64,000 nucleotides of DNA from Zygnema cylindricum (Eukaryota; Streptophyta; Zygnematophyceae; Zygnematales; Zygnemataceae): the NCBI GenBank assembly GCA_037447655.1, contig JBBHKE010002858.1:64001-128000 (forward strand). Direction: 5' to 3'. This document shows, in pieces, positions 34,636-44,387 of this stretch (positions are counted from its first letter, which is position 1; the number at the start of each line of letters is the position of its first letter). The position numbers and the translations under genes were made by a program. The notes beneath the pieces are model-generated. The model was not told the DNA's origin. It saw only the letters and a list, made by a program, of their open reading frames with translations, and searched no databases.

Positions 34636-35420
34636 ATGGAGGACACAAAATTTCAGGTTATGGGCCCACCGTCTAGGGTGCCCACCTTCAATGGATCTAG
34701 GTTCATCTATTGGAAAGCCATGATGATGGGAGCTTTGTGTGAAAAACGATACTGGGGTATTGTCAGTGGACAAGTGAAACGTCCACCTTCGGGAACTCCA
34801 CCAGGATTTGGAGGAGTAAGGTTTCCTGCCGCAATGGCTGCCTCAGCGGAGGAGGCACATGATGGGAAGAGCAGTGTGTCCGAATAGGGGAAAGGGAAGG
34901 AGACACCCCTCACTCCTATTGCCAAAGTCTCGGGAGCGGCGACCGTGAAGACCACGGAGAACGATACTCAAATGTGGGAGGGTGTAAACATGGCTACCAA
35001 GAACTTCATTCTGAGACACCTCACTCAAGCTTTGGCCACTCCTCATCTTCACATTTATAAGGCCGAGGAGTTGTGGGTGAGTTTGGTGGAGATTTATTGA
35101 GCTAGAACTATTCAGGAGCTCTAGTTGGCTGTGCAAAAGCTAGTGAGTTACACTTACAAATGAGGAAAGATGTTATATTACTGTAATGATCTTTCTTGTT
35201 TGTATATAGAGATGGAAAGTGCCAGGTGGACAAGTACAATGAAAATGAAAGTTAACACCCTTATCATGAAGTTACCAGATGAGTTCGAGAACATAGTGTA
35301 CCGAGTGTAAGAAATGCCTGATAGTTCATGGAAATGGAACACAGTGGTCAGGATGATACTGGTGCAAGAAAACACGATAGAGATTAGGAGAGGAGGAAAG
35401 AGCATTAAGCTCTAGCAGCA
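34636..35420 (+). pseudogene. Gag of copia element A (several stops)
   Basis: The ATG at 34636 is inside the LTR. The frame (MEDTKFQVMGPPSRVP) crosses the LTR end and the primer-binding site. A TAG at 34885 is shared with element E. Further stops follow at about 35097, 35122, 35161 and 35308. Gag similarity continues to the zinc knuckle, which reads CNFYKKPGHFIEDC at about 35508-35550, with the second Cys changed to Tyr. The family's Gag makes particles that bind element RNA. Confidence 0.8.
34656..34670 (+). promoter_or_regulatory. Primer-binding site of element A, matching the anticodon arm of initiator tRNA-Met
   Basis: GGTTATGGGCCCACC begins at the first base after the LTR, whose end is fixed by the ATTTA duplication. 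It is the reverse complement of GGUGGGCCCAUAACC, the anticodon stem-loop of plant initiator tRNA-Met as I recall it (15 of 15). It does not match the 3' CCA end used by most plant LTR elements (PBS starting TGGTATCAGAG). This suggests internal or half-tRNA priming. Confidence 0.8.
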
Positions 35421-35469
35421 GGAGGGGACCGATAAGGGAAGGACCCGAACAAACCGTACAAAGGGGAAA

Positions 35470-36515
35470 GAGATCATTTTGGAGGACCAAGGCCCCGAAA
35501 GGGTCTTTGCAATTTTTACAAAAAACCGGGACACTTCATCGAAGATTGTGTCAAGCTGTCGGAGCTGAGGCTCCAAGAGAACCGTGGAGGGGGTTCTCCC
35601 AGAGGGAAGAAAAAGGCACTTGTGGTTACAAAAGTGAAAGAAGAAACCGAGGATGAGTCTTATGAGGAGGATGGGGAGCTTCTTCTTGAGGAGAATCTCG
35701 AGGAGAAGGAGATCCCTCGTAGATAAAAATGTGCCCTTGGAGCAATTCGGGAGGCTCCACAAGAAGGATGGATTATCAACTCAGGTGCATCCATGCATAT
35801 GTGTCATGATAAAGAACTCTTCACTAAGCTAAGCAAAATCCCTACTCTAGAGATAGTGTATGGGGATAGGAGAGTGGTTAGTACAGATCTAGTGGGATCA
35901 GTAAATCTGAAAGTCTTAGTGGAGGGTAAGACTTCTATACTTACATTCACAGATGTACTCTCGATTCTTCAGCTGAGTAAAAATCTTATCTCTACGTCTG
36001 TGTTAGATGATAAATAATTTGATACCTTCACTAAGAAGGGAGTCTTTACAGCTAAGTATGGGGATGAAGTTTACTTCACGGCAAATAAGGGTAGCCAACG
36101 AATGTTTAGGCTTAACCTGAGTAATAAAAAGAAGAATGATTACTATGTGGGTGTCCCTAAGTTTATGATTTGGCATAAGCGGTTGGGGCATGTGCATCTT
36201 GATATGTTGAGGGAAATGAAAAAGCTTAGGGTAGTAGAAGGCATTCAGTTTGGGGATAATGAAATGATGGATGATTGTAGTGGTTGTGCTCAAGGTAAGG
36301 CTCAAAGACTTCCCTTTCCCAAAGCCGCCACATATAGAGGTGAGAAAGTGTTAGATTTGGTCCACACAGATATTTTCGGACCTGTAAAAGTACATTCGGT
36401 TGGAGGAAAAAGGTTTATGATGACAATAACCGATGACAGGTCTAGATACTCTAGAGTCTACTTTCTAAAAACAAAGTCTGAAGCATTAACCTACTTCAAA
36501 GAATATATAGCATGA
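35470..36515 (+). pseudogene. Gag end, protease and integrase N-part of element A
   Basis: The frame at 35763-36017 has the protease site as INSGASMHM (active-site Asp changed to Asn). 36102-36515 has WHKRLGHVHLDML, the CSGCAQGK zinc-finger Cys pair and HTDIFGPVKV with the first integrase Asp, ending at TAG near 36512. Frameshifts separate the parts. Confidence 0.8.
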
Positions 36516-37084
36516 GTGAGAAGTTGCATGAAACCCCCATTAAAAGGAAAAGAAGTGATAATGGGGTGGAATATACCTCTAACAAGTTTGAGGAATATCT
36601 GAGAGATAAGGGAGTTCAACACCAGAAAATTGTACCATATAACCCGGAACAAAATGGGGTAGCTGAGAGGTTGAATCAAACACTAGGAGATATTGCATGC
36701 AGTATGTTGGCCGACATGAAAATAGGAAAGAGATTTTGGGCAGAAGCAATGAACTGTGCCAAGTACATTAAGAATAAAGTCCTTACCTCAAGTGTAAAGG
36801 GAGTGACACCTTATGAGAGATGGGTTGGAAGGAAACCAGATATCTCACACCTTAAAGTATTTGGTAGCCAACTTTACAGTCTAGACACAGATAGGAAAAA
36901 CTGGAAACTAGATGTTAAAGGAAAACCTGGATACTTTGTGGGATATGATGAGGATGTTAAGGGATATAGAGTCTATGACTTAGCAAAAAAATATATCATT
37001 ATGGTCAAATACTTAGTTGTCATGGATGAAGGGAAGTCATTTGACCCCTTCAAATATACAAAGTATATAAGAAACCAGATTTGA
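36512..37084 (+). pseudogene. Integrase C-part of copia element A
   Basis: A 190-codon frame shifted relative to the previous one. The second catalytic Asp is in RSDNGVEYTS and the third residue, Glu, in QNGVAERLNQTL. Downstream motifs GRKPDISHLKVFGS and KPGYFVGYD are typical of copia integrase C-termini. The catalytic residues are kept here although the frame is broken upstream. Confidence 0.85.
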
Positions 37085-37269
37085 GTCCAAAAATGAGGAG
37101 AACTCGTTCGTTCGTGAAACGGACATGAGTGAAACCGTGATTGCAAATTCATGGGAGATCGAAGATATAGGAGACTCACCAGAAACCTCACATACCCGTA
37201 TTGATTTCGAGGAGATAGAAGACGTGGGACTAGAACCGGCTTGTATGGACAAGGGGAGCCGATGAGACA

Positions 37270-38172
37270 GTGAGGAGAAATCCAAGACTTCCATCCATTC
37301 AAGCTTCAGAGTTTGAGGGAGGGAGAAGGAGCAGCAAAAGGATACAGGAAAAACATGCCACACATAAGGTAACTAAACTATCTCACCGAGATGAACCTCA
37401 GTCTTACTCGGAGGCGATAAATAGTCTTGAGAAAGAAAGGTGGATTAGAGCCATAAATGATGAGATGGCTTCGATCATGGAAGCAATTACTTGGGAGCTA
37501 ACGGATTGTCCTCCAAACAGAAAACCTATTTGGTGTAAATGGGTATTTAAACTAAAACTAAACCCAAATAATATCATTGAGAGATTTAAGGCTCGATTGG
37601 TAGCGAAAAGGTTTACCCAAAAGGAGGGGATTGACTATGAAGAGACTTTTGCTCCAGTTGTTTGGTTCCCATCAGTAAGGATTCTCCTCATTTTGGCAGC
37701 AACGGAAGACATGGTGTATGACATGGAAATACACCAGATGGACATTAAGACTGCTTTTATTAATGGTGAGTTAGAGGAAGAAATTTTCATGAGGCAACCA
37801 GAGGGGTTTGTAGAAGAAGGAGAAGAGAGCAAAGTCTGCAGGCTCATAAAGTCCTTATATGGACTGAAGAAAGCTCCCCGACAGTGGTATAAGAAACTAG
37901 ATGAGTTTCTCACTGGTCTAAGATATATCCAGATCAGCTCAAACCATTCTATCTATATGTTTGAATATGAGAATGGTGTCATTTTTATTGCAATTTATGT
38001 TGATGATCTGCTTGTGTTGAGTAAATCTCTGGAATTAATCAATAAGTTAAAGAAAGATCTTAGAAGCAAATTTGATATGAAGGATTTAGGGGAGGCAAGA
38101 TATATTTTGGGGATTCAAATGGAGAGAGATAGGGGGAAGACGACTATCAGACTTACTGAAAAGAAGCAATAG
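37270..38172 (+). pseudogene. Reverse transcriptase of copia element A (near-complete frame)
   Basis: A 300-codon frame with all main copia RT blocks: WCKWVFKLKLNP, ARLVAKRFTQKEGIDYEETF, QMDIKTAFINGELEEEI, SLYGLKKAPRQWY and the catalytic YVDDLLVLS, then KDLGEARYILGIQMERD. It ends at a TAG at about 38170, which would normally be read through into RNase H. There is no start of its own; in active elements it is made as part of Pol. Confidence 0.88.
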
Positions 38173-38195
38173 GTAATATAGTTGAGAAATTCCAG

Positions 38196-38950
38196 ATGGA
38201 AAATGCTAACTGCTGTACCACTCCCATGGACTTGAAAAAAGTAAGTGATGGGTGTGTAGAAGGAGTGATGATCTTAGATGATCAGATGAGTCCAGAGGAG
38301 AGAGAGTCTATGAATTCTATCCCTTATAGACAAGTCGTAGGAAGTTTGATCTATTTTATGAATTGTACCAGGCAAGACCTAGCGATAACCATAGGAGTAC
38401 TCAGTAGGAGTTTTAATGATCCTAGGAAAAGAGATAAGGAGGCAGCCAAGAAAGTCATGAGATATCTGGTGGGAACCAGAGAGTTATGGTTGCATTTGGG
38501 AGGGGAGAACACTGACATCACTACTTGGAGTGATGCCAGCTATGGGGACGCACCTATGAGAAGATGCACTTCTGGGTATGTGTTCTATGTGGGGGAAGGT
38601 GCTTGTTGTTGGAGCAGTAAGCAACAAAAGGTGGTTGCTCAGTCTACTATGGAGGCTGGGTACATGGCCTCTTGTTTTGCTGTGAAAGAGTTGATGTGGG
38701 TCAAGTCCTTGTTGCAAAAACTGGGGTATATGAAGAAGGGGGTGCATAAAGTGTTTTGTGATAATCAAGTTGCCATCGCAATTGCAGCTATTCCAAAGCA
38801 TCATTTCAAAGCTAAGCATATGGACATATGATTAAGTTTTGTGAGAGAAAAAGTTGAGAATAAGATTGTGAATCTTGTATATAAATCAGATGAGGAAATG
38901 GTGGCTGATATGATGACAGAACCGGTGCCTTCTCCCAAGTTAAAATATTG
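38196..38950 (+). pseudogene. RNase H region of copia element A
   Basis: The 211-codon frame has PYRQVVGSLIYFMNCTRQD, TWSDASYGDAPMRRCTSGY, STMEAGYMAS and FCDNQVAIAIA, the acidic residues of copia RNase H. A TGA at about 38829 cuts the last block, and KYCREK follows in sequence to about 38960. The 3' LTR starts 40 bp later. Confidence 0.85.
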
Positions 38951-38999
38951 TAGAGAAAAGTGTGGACAGAAGTTAAAGTTGAACTAGAAAATAAAGAAG

Positions 39000-39634
39000 T
39001 GTTGAAATTATAAGATTTATACGGTATTTTCTAGGTCTTAATACATTAGTTTAAACAGGAAAAGTAAAGTGCATGCAGCCTGCCTCTACCTCTTCCCTCA
39101 ATCCCCCATACTTGTTGTAGTCATTGAGCGATAGAGATGGTGGTGGAGACATGGCTGCCTCAGCTCCATAGAAAGGACTTAATAGTGACCTAAGTCACTC
39201 TCAACAAAAGGTTGAGTCCGGCAGGACTCGAACCTCCAACACAAAGCGTGGCGTAGCCGTTAGCTCTAACCGGTCTGTCGTAGAAGTTTGTTACAGTACA
39301 CGGGGTACGATATTTATTTAAACATTGAGTAGAACATTAATCCGATTAACATAACTATGAATTAGGAAACATAGAACACATCAGATTCAGTGTGTACAAT
39401 ACGCCGTACAAAACAAATGAATCGGACATTTATTTCGACGGCGTAAATTACATGCCGGTCTCTATCCAACGGGGCTAATCGTCGCCAAGGTCCCGGAATG
39501 GTCATTTGGCGTTTTTCGGACGGGGCGTGATGTGGCGTGACCTAGTGATACGTGGCTGGATTGAATTGAGCAGCGGGGATCCCAGACGACATAAAGATGA
39601 CTTAGACGGCAACATGCGTCCACTCCATGACCTT
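39000..39634 (+). repeat. 3' LTR of element A, first part
   Basis: Aligns with 33630 to about 34290 of the 5' LTR, starting TGTTGAAATTATAAG. It stops at CACTCCATGACCTT, where element B was inserted; the LTR resumes at 44010. Confidence 0.92.
39214..39280 (-). other. Antisense tRNA-like module in the 3' LTR of A
   Basis: The minus strand carries CCGGTTAGAGCTAACGGC and GGAGGTTCGAGTCC, the latter a full match to the Pol III B-box consensus. Same position as 33844-33912 in the 5' LTR. Confidence 0.65.
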
Positions 39635-40813
39635 TGTTGATATTTGTGTATTTTCTAAGTCTGTAAATAGGATAGAAAAAGGCAAAGGCAGTCTGCCTCT
39701 AACTCCCCTCTCCAAGCCCCCACACTTGTTGTAGTCACTGAAGGCAGGATAGGGAGCTAGAGCCATGGCTGCCTAAGCTCTCTAGAGAAGACAAGGGGTA
39801 AATTAGGTGCTCTTACCAAAAGTTAGTTGACGGACCCAGGAATTGATCCTGGTACCTATCGTTTGACAATCAATAATAGCCGGTAGCTTTAACCGTTTAG
39901 TCTAGCGCCAGTATTAAGACATATGATGTTTGATAATTATTTAATTTGTTGCACGTAAACTTTATCATTTAATTGGAAATATATACATAGTGCATAGATA
40001 CAGTTATATAAAGTAAGAAGTACGATACAGTTAAGAAATTTAAACCGCGCGTTTTGTTTGACATCAAAAAGAATATCGCGCAAGTATTTATGACGCCTAC
40101 GATTGAAATTCGGATTTGATCGGACGGCCGCGAAAGATGCCGAGATCGCGGAATAGGATTTTGGCGGTTTTTTATCACCAACACATCGAATGACACAAAG
40201 CAAAACCACATTGGATTGTGGCAACTTCGGGGATTACGGTAACGAATCGCGATATGACATGTGTCGACATTTTGGCCATGTTGTACGATGGCCGTACAGA
40301 AAGTATACCGGCACCTGTACTTTTCTGTATGACACAATATTTTAATTGGTGCCGTACTTCAGTAGATAGAATTTTAGAGTGGGAATAAGACTTAGAAAAT
40401 TTTGGGTAGGTAGCTGCCTCTCCAAGAGAGCACCTTGTATAAATGGCAAACTTTGGCTAGCCATAACGATCAATTTACTTGACCATTTTCAGTGATTCTT
40501 TTTGCTGCGGACTCAAGGAAGTCCATGCTACATAGATGTGTAATCGGTAAGAGTTTTTTTCTGTGAGGGTGGCGGTATTTCTAAGGGAAAGTCAAAGTGG
40601 GTGAATGTGTCCAAATCTCATATTCTAATTTTGCATTCTGTGGTGGAACAGAGCACACAGAAAGTCTTATTTCACAAGGGTGACGCTATAATGGGTTTGT
40701 GATTGTCAAGGGGTCAGTCATTTGGGTTTATATCAACTTGGAGTCGGCACTATCTAGATAAGCTTCTTTTGGATCTACTTACTCTGAGGGCCAATGGAGG
40801 TCTCAGAGTTTTA
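39635..40813 (+). repeat. 5' LTR of element B (1179 bp)
   Basis: Starts TGTTGATATTTG and ends GAGTTTTA (the 3' LTR has GAGTTTCA). TATAAA at 40438-40443. The U3 contains ACTTCAGTAGATAG as in the A and E LTRs. Fragments of this LTR family also lie at 50676-51240 and 58986-59250. Confidence 0.92.
39829..39911 (-). other. Antisense tRNA-like module in the 5' LTR of B
   Basis: The minus strand reads TAGACTAAACGGTTAAAGC (like a tRNA D-arm, TAGCTCAGTGGTTAGAGC) and about 40 nt later CCAGGATCAATTCCTGG, a 5-bp stem with a 7-nt loop as in a T-arm. Spacing resembles Pol III A and B boxes. The 3' LTR copy is at 43021-43103. Confidence 0.65.
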
Positions 40814-41560
40814 GGTTATGGGCCAATCATCTAGGGTGCCTATGTTCGATGGAACAGACTTCACTTATTGGGAGTTTACTATGGAGGGATTGCTTTTCGA
40901 GAAGCACTTATTGGGATTTTTTTTGGGAAAAGTGGGATATCCACCACCATGCTTTAGAGGAGCTTACTGTGGAGAATTATCTAAGGCTCCCCGGAATATC
41001 AACCAGAGTTCAGATGCAACGGAAGGTGAAGGGAAAAACCGTCCATGGATGGGGAAAAATGGGAGAAGGGAAAAGTAACACCGATGGTGAGGGGAGCTAA
41101 GCTCTCGACTATGGTTCCATTTGTAGTGATTAAAACTGAAGAAAATGACAGAAAAATATGGGAATACAAAAATACTATAGCAAAGCATCTCAATCTTAGA
41201 AACGTGTCTAAGTCCATAGCTATCACTCTTATAAACTTAATGAGTCTTCAGAGATATGGGAAGCACTAAGTCAGATTTATAAGAGTAAGACTATTTAGAG
41301 GCAGCAATTAGTAAACCAAGAAATAGATGCCTATGTTTATAAAGGCGGTAGCATGATAGAGTTTTGCAATGATATTGCTGCGCTATATGTTGAGCTTGCT
41401 AGTGCGGGATATGTAGAATCAGAGGAGAGGAAGATTATTACACTACTAATGAAACTCCCAGATGTGTACAAAAACATCATTTGTTGTATGCAGGCAATGG
41501 ATGGCTCCTAATGGACTTGGAGCTTTACCATTGGGATAATTCTTGTGAGGGAAAGCACTT
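40795..41560 (+). pseudogene. Gag N-part of element B (frameshifts and stops)
   Basis: ATG at 40795 in the LTR, then a TAG created by the LTR end mutation (TTTTAG), then VMGQSSRVPMFDGTDFTYWE in line with A and E Gag. The similarity then moves between frames, with stops at about 41076, 41268, 41296 and 41508. The frame becomes open again in the next segment. Confidence 0.7.
40814..40828 (+). promoter_or_regulatory. Primer-binding-like site of element B
   Basis: GGTTATGGGCCAATC directly follows the LTR. The first 11 bases equal the element A site and the complement of the initiator tRNA-Met anticodon arm; later bases differ. Confidence 0.6.
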
Positions 41561-42237
41561 TGGAGCTTCGTAGGGGAAGGGACAGGGTCAATGCATTTTC
41601 AGCTGGTGGTGATTGGCGGAAGCGTGATGAGAGGAACGGCGGTGACGAGCGGAAGCGTGATGAGAGGAACGGTGGTGACGAGCGGAAGCGTGATGAGAGA
41701 AAGAAAGACAAAGGTAAACCTTATCGGAACTTTGGTGGAAAGAGAGGGAGAGGAAAAGAAAGGGGAGCTTTGAAAAAGGGGGTTTGCTTCTTTTGTAGGG
41801 AACCGGGTCATTATATGGAGGAATGCCCTTGTTTGGAAAAACTTAGAAGTTGGAATGTGGATGAGGAGGAAGAAGGGGAAGAGGAGAAAGAGGATGAAGA
41901 TTTTTTAGAGCTTCTCCGGATTAGTAGTATGGGGAAGAGAGAAAAGCACACAGAAATTCCACGAAAGCAACAGTGTGCTTTTGGAGGTATAAGGGAAGTA
42001 AAGAGAGAGGAGGTACTTGAGGATGTCGAGAAGTGTAGAGTGTATGACTTAGAAATGAGAAATTCAGATAAAGGATCCATAAGTGAAAACGGGAAAGATA
42101 AAATTAATGACGATAATTTTATAGATAATAGGGAAACTGAAAACTGGTCGGAAAGGGAGACTTCAACGGATTTCGAGGAAAGGGGAGAAGTGAAACTCGA
42201 AGAGTTTTTAAAGGATAGGGGAGAAGAGAAATATTGA
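41545..42237 (+). CDS. Gag C-part of element B: charged repeats plus CCHC zinc knuckle, acidic tail
   Basis: A 230-codon open frame. Residues about 20-55 hold three copies of an 11-residue unit (GGDERKRDERN type). A CFFCREPGHYMEEC zinc knuckle (CX2CX4HX4C) follows at about 90-105. The remainder is a long Glu/Asp/Lys-rich tail with runs such as EEEEGEEEKEDED. The zinc knuckle is a nucleic-acid-binding Gag module. The tail is unlike other copia Gags here and ends near KYLFG-like RT-end text, so it is probably fused remnants. Expression is not shown. Confidence 0.55.
   Translation: MRESTLELRRGRDRVNAFSAGGDWRKRDERNGGDERKRDERNGGDERKRDERKKDKGKPYRNFGGKRGRGKERGALKKGVCFFCREPGHYMEECPCLEKLRSWNVDEEEEGEEEKEDEDFLELLRISSMGKREKHTEIPRKQQCAFGGIREVKREEVLEDVEKCRVYDLEMRNSDKGSISENGKDKINDDNFIDNRETENWSERETSTDFEERGEVKLEEFLKDRGEEKY
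41608..41706 (+). repeat. 33-bp in-frame tandem repeat (three units) in element B gag
   Basis: Units at 41608-41640, 41641-41673 and 41674-41706, each with GAGCGGAAGCGTGATGAGAG (first unit TGGCGGAAG). The period of 33 keeps frame and encodes GGDERKRDERN. Confidence 0.9.
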
Positions 42238-42575
42238 TTAAAGGTTTAGGGGAGAAGAAATATTTATTTGGAATTATAATAAAAAGTGATAGTGGAAAGA
42301 ATTCCATGGGAGAGAGTGAGGTAAGTTCAGAAAATGGGGTAGTTATCATGGATAAAAATATGAATACGGAAGATGTAGATCTTATGAGGAACTTAGTGGG
42401 GACTAGTGTTTTTTGGGAATATTTGGAGGTGGATGGATCTGACATCACTACTTGGTGTGATGTCGCTTGTGAAGATGTGCTTGTAAAAGGGTTATCATCC
42501 GGGTATATGTTGCAGATTGGAGATGGGGCTGGCTCGTTGGATTGCAAGAGAGAAATCGGGTTGTGTGTGGATTAA
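42234..42575 (+). pseudogene. RT/RNase H end remnant of element B
   Basis: A 113-codon frame with faint copia colinearity: LGEKKYLFGIIIKSD resembles the LGEAKYILGIQMERD block, MRNLVGTSV resembles the YRQVVGSL block, and DITTWCDVACED resembles DITTWSDASYGD, followed by SSGYMLQIGDGAG. Large internal deletions bring these blocks together, so no enzyme is encoded. Confidence 0.6.
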
Positions 42576-42828
42576 AAGTGATGAGGTGGATAAATCTTAG
42601 CTCGGGGTTATGAAAATTGGGATGCTTAATAAAATATGTGATCAACAAGATCGAATGTTTATTTCAGCTCATCTAATGGACCTTTTAAAATGTGAGGGTA
42701 TTGTCATAAAGGTTTATAAAAGGAAAAGGAAAAAGGAAAAGGAAAAAAATAAAATAAAATTGGGAGGGAGTATTTTGGTTTTTATTGTGTGGGAGTTGAA
42801 AGGAAAATATACTAGAAAATAAGGGGAG

Positions 42829-44004
42829 TGTTGATATTTGTGTATTTTCTAAGTCTGTAAATAGGATAGAAAAAGGCAAAGGAGTCTGCCTCTAACTCCC
42901 CTCTCCAAGCCCCCACACTTGTTGTAGTCACTGAAGGCAGGAAAGGGAGCTAGAGCCATGGCTGCCTAAGCTCTCTACAGAAGACAAGGGGTAAATTAGG
43001 TGCTCTTACCAAAAGTTAGTTGACGGACCCAGGAATTGATCCTGGTACCTATCGTCTGATAATCAATAATAGCCGGTAGCTTTAACCGTTTAGTCTAACG
43101 CCAGTTTAAGACCTATGATGTTTGATAATTATTTAATTTGTTACACGTAGACTTTATCATTTAATTGGAAATATATACGTAGTGCATAGATACAGTTATA
43201 TAAAGTAAGAAGTACGATACAGTTACGAAATTTAAACCGCGCGTTTTGTTTAACATCAAAAAAAATACCGCGCAAGTATTTATGACGCCTACGATTAAAA
43301 TTCGGATTTGATCGGACGGCCGCGAAAGATGTCGAGATCGTGGAATAGGATTTTGGCGGTTTGCGATCACCACCACATCGAATGACACGTGGCAAAACCA
43401 CATTGGATTGTGGCAACTCCGGGGATTACGGAAACGAATCCCGATATGACATGTGTCGACATTTTGGCCATGTCGTACGATGGCCGTACAGAAGTACACC
43501 GGCACCTGTACTTTTCTGTACGACACAGTATTTTAATTGGTGCCTTACTTCAGTAGATAGGGTTTTAGAGGGGGAATAGGACTTAGAAAATTTTGGGTAG
43601 GTAGCTGCCTCTCCAAGAGAGCACCTTGTATAAATGGCAAACTTTGGCTAGCCATAACGATCAATTTACTTGACTATTTTCAGTGATTCTATTTGCTGCG
43701 GACTCAGGGGAGTCCAAGCTACACAGAGGTGTAGTCGGTCATAGTTTTTGTCTGCCAGGGTGGCGGTATTTCTAAGGGAAATTCAAAGTGGGTGAATGTG
43801 TCCAAATCTCATATTCTAACTTTGCATTCTGTGGTGGAACAGAGCACACAGAAAGTCTTATTTCACAGAGGTGGCGTTATAAGGGGTTTGTGATTGTCAA
43901 GGGGTCAGTCATTTGGGTTTATATCAACTTGGAGTCGGCACTATCTAGATAAGCTTCTTTTGGATCTGCTTACTCTGAGGGCCAATTGAGGTCTCAGAGT
44001 TTCA
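42829..44004 (+). repeat. 3' LTR of element B (1176 bp)
   Basis: Preceded by the purine tract AAGGGGAG (42821-42828), a likely polypurine tract. Starts TGTTGATATTTG and ends GAGTTTCA. TATAAA at 43629-43634. Very similar to the 5' LTR, implying a fairly young insertion. Confidence 0.92.
43021..43103 (-). other. Antisense tRNA-like module in the 3' LTR of B
   Basis: Same module as 39829-39911: D-arm-like GACTAAACGGTTAAAGC and T-arm CCAGGATCAATTCCTGG on the minus strand. Confidence 0.65.
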
Positions 44005-44009
44005 ACCTT

Positions 44010-44387
44010 GTCGTACAGTGGCCGTACAGAGAGTACATCGGCCACTGTACTTTTTTGGTACTTTACAGTCTCCCAATTGGAGCGTACTTCAGTAGATAGG
44101 GGTTGTGAGAAAAGGTTTAGGACTTAGGGGATTTGGTAGATAGTACCTCTCTCTCTCAAAGGGCTTGTGTAAACTTGGCATTTTTGCTGACTTATAACTT
44201 ATCGCTGGTTGGCCATTTTCACTGATTCTTTTTCCTACGGACTCAAGGGAGTCCAAGCTGCACAAGGTTGAAGTCAAACTGTCAGTTTACATTTTTGGGC
44301 AGCAGTGGTTGTGGCTTGAAGTGGGTTAGTGAAAACTTTTTAGAGGCTTCCTATAATTTGTGGTCCAATGGAGGACACAAAATTTCA
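44010..44387 (+). repeat. 3' LTR of element A, second part
   Basis: Continues the LTR interrupted at 39634 and ends CAAAATTTCA at 44387, followed by the ATTTA target duplication and the rest of MITE H. The dead Gag ATG is kept at 44369. Confidence 0.9.

Larger units (their letters stand above)
33630..34655 (+). repeat. 5' LTR of copia element A (1026 bp)
   Basis: Starts TATTGAAATTA (the 3' copy has TGTTGAAATTA) and ends AAAATTTCA, the same end as the 3' LTR at 44387. TATAAA at 34435-34440 (in CTTGTATAAACTTGG) is a likely promoter. It also contains TACTTCAGTAGATAGG, shared with the LTRs of B and E. Confidence 0.92.
39635..44004 (+). mobile_element. Copia-derived element B, internally deleted, inserted in the 3' LTR of A
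   Basis: 4370 bp, bounded by the 5-bp direct repeat ACCTT (39630-39634 and 44005-44009). LTRs 39635-40813 and 42829-44004 are closely similar. The interior is only 2.0 kb: a primer-binding-like site, Gag pieces with a zinc knuckle, then a scrambled remnant of the RT/RNase H end. PR, IN and nearly all RT are missing, so it would depend on another element's enzymes. Confidence 0.9.
33630..44387 (+). mobile_element. Copia element A, inserted in MITE H and itself carrying element B
   Basis: Bounded by 5-bp direct repeats ATTTA (33625-33629 and 44388-44392). The 5' LTR is 33630-34655. The 3' LTR is in two parts, 39000-39634 and 44010-44387, separated by element B. Between them lie gag, PR, IN, RT and RNase H in copia order (IN before RT). 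All frames have stops or shifts, so it is non-functional. Insertion order is MITE, then A, then B. Confidence 0.93.

Noticed and set aside
41811-42547. Minus-strand serine-rich frames
   Set aside because: Antisense shadows of the Glu/Lys-rich Gag tail of element B.
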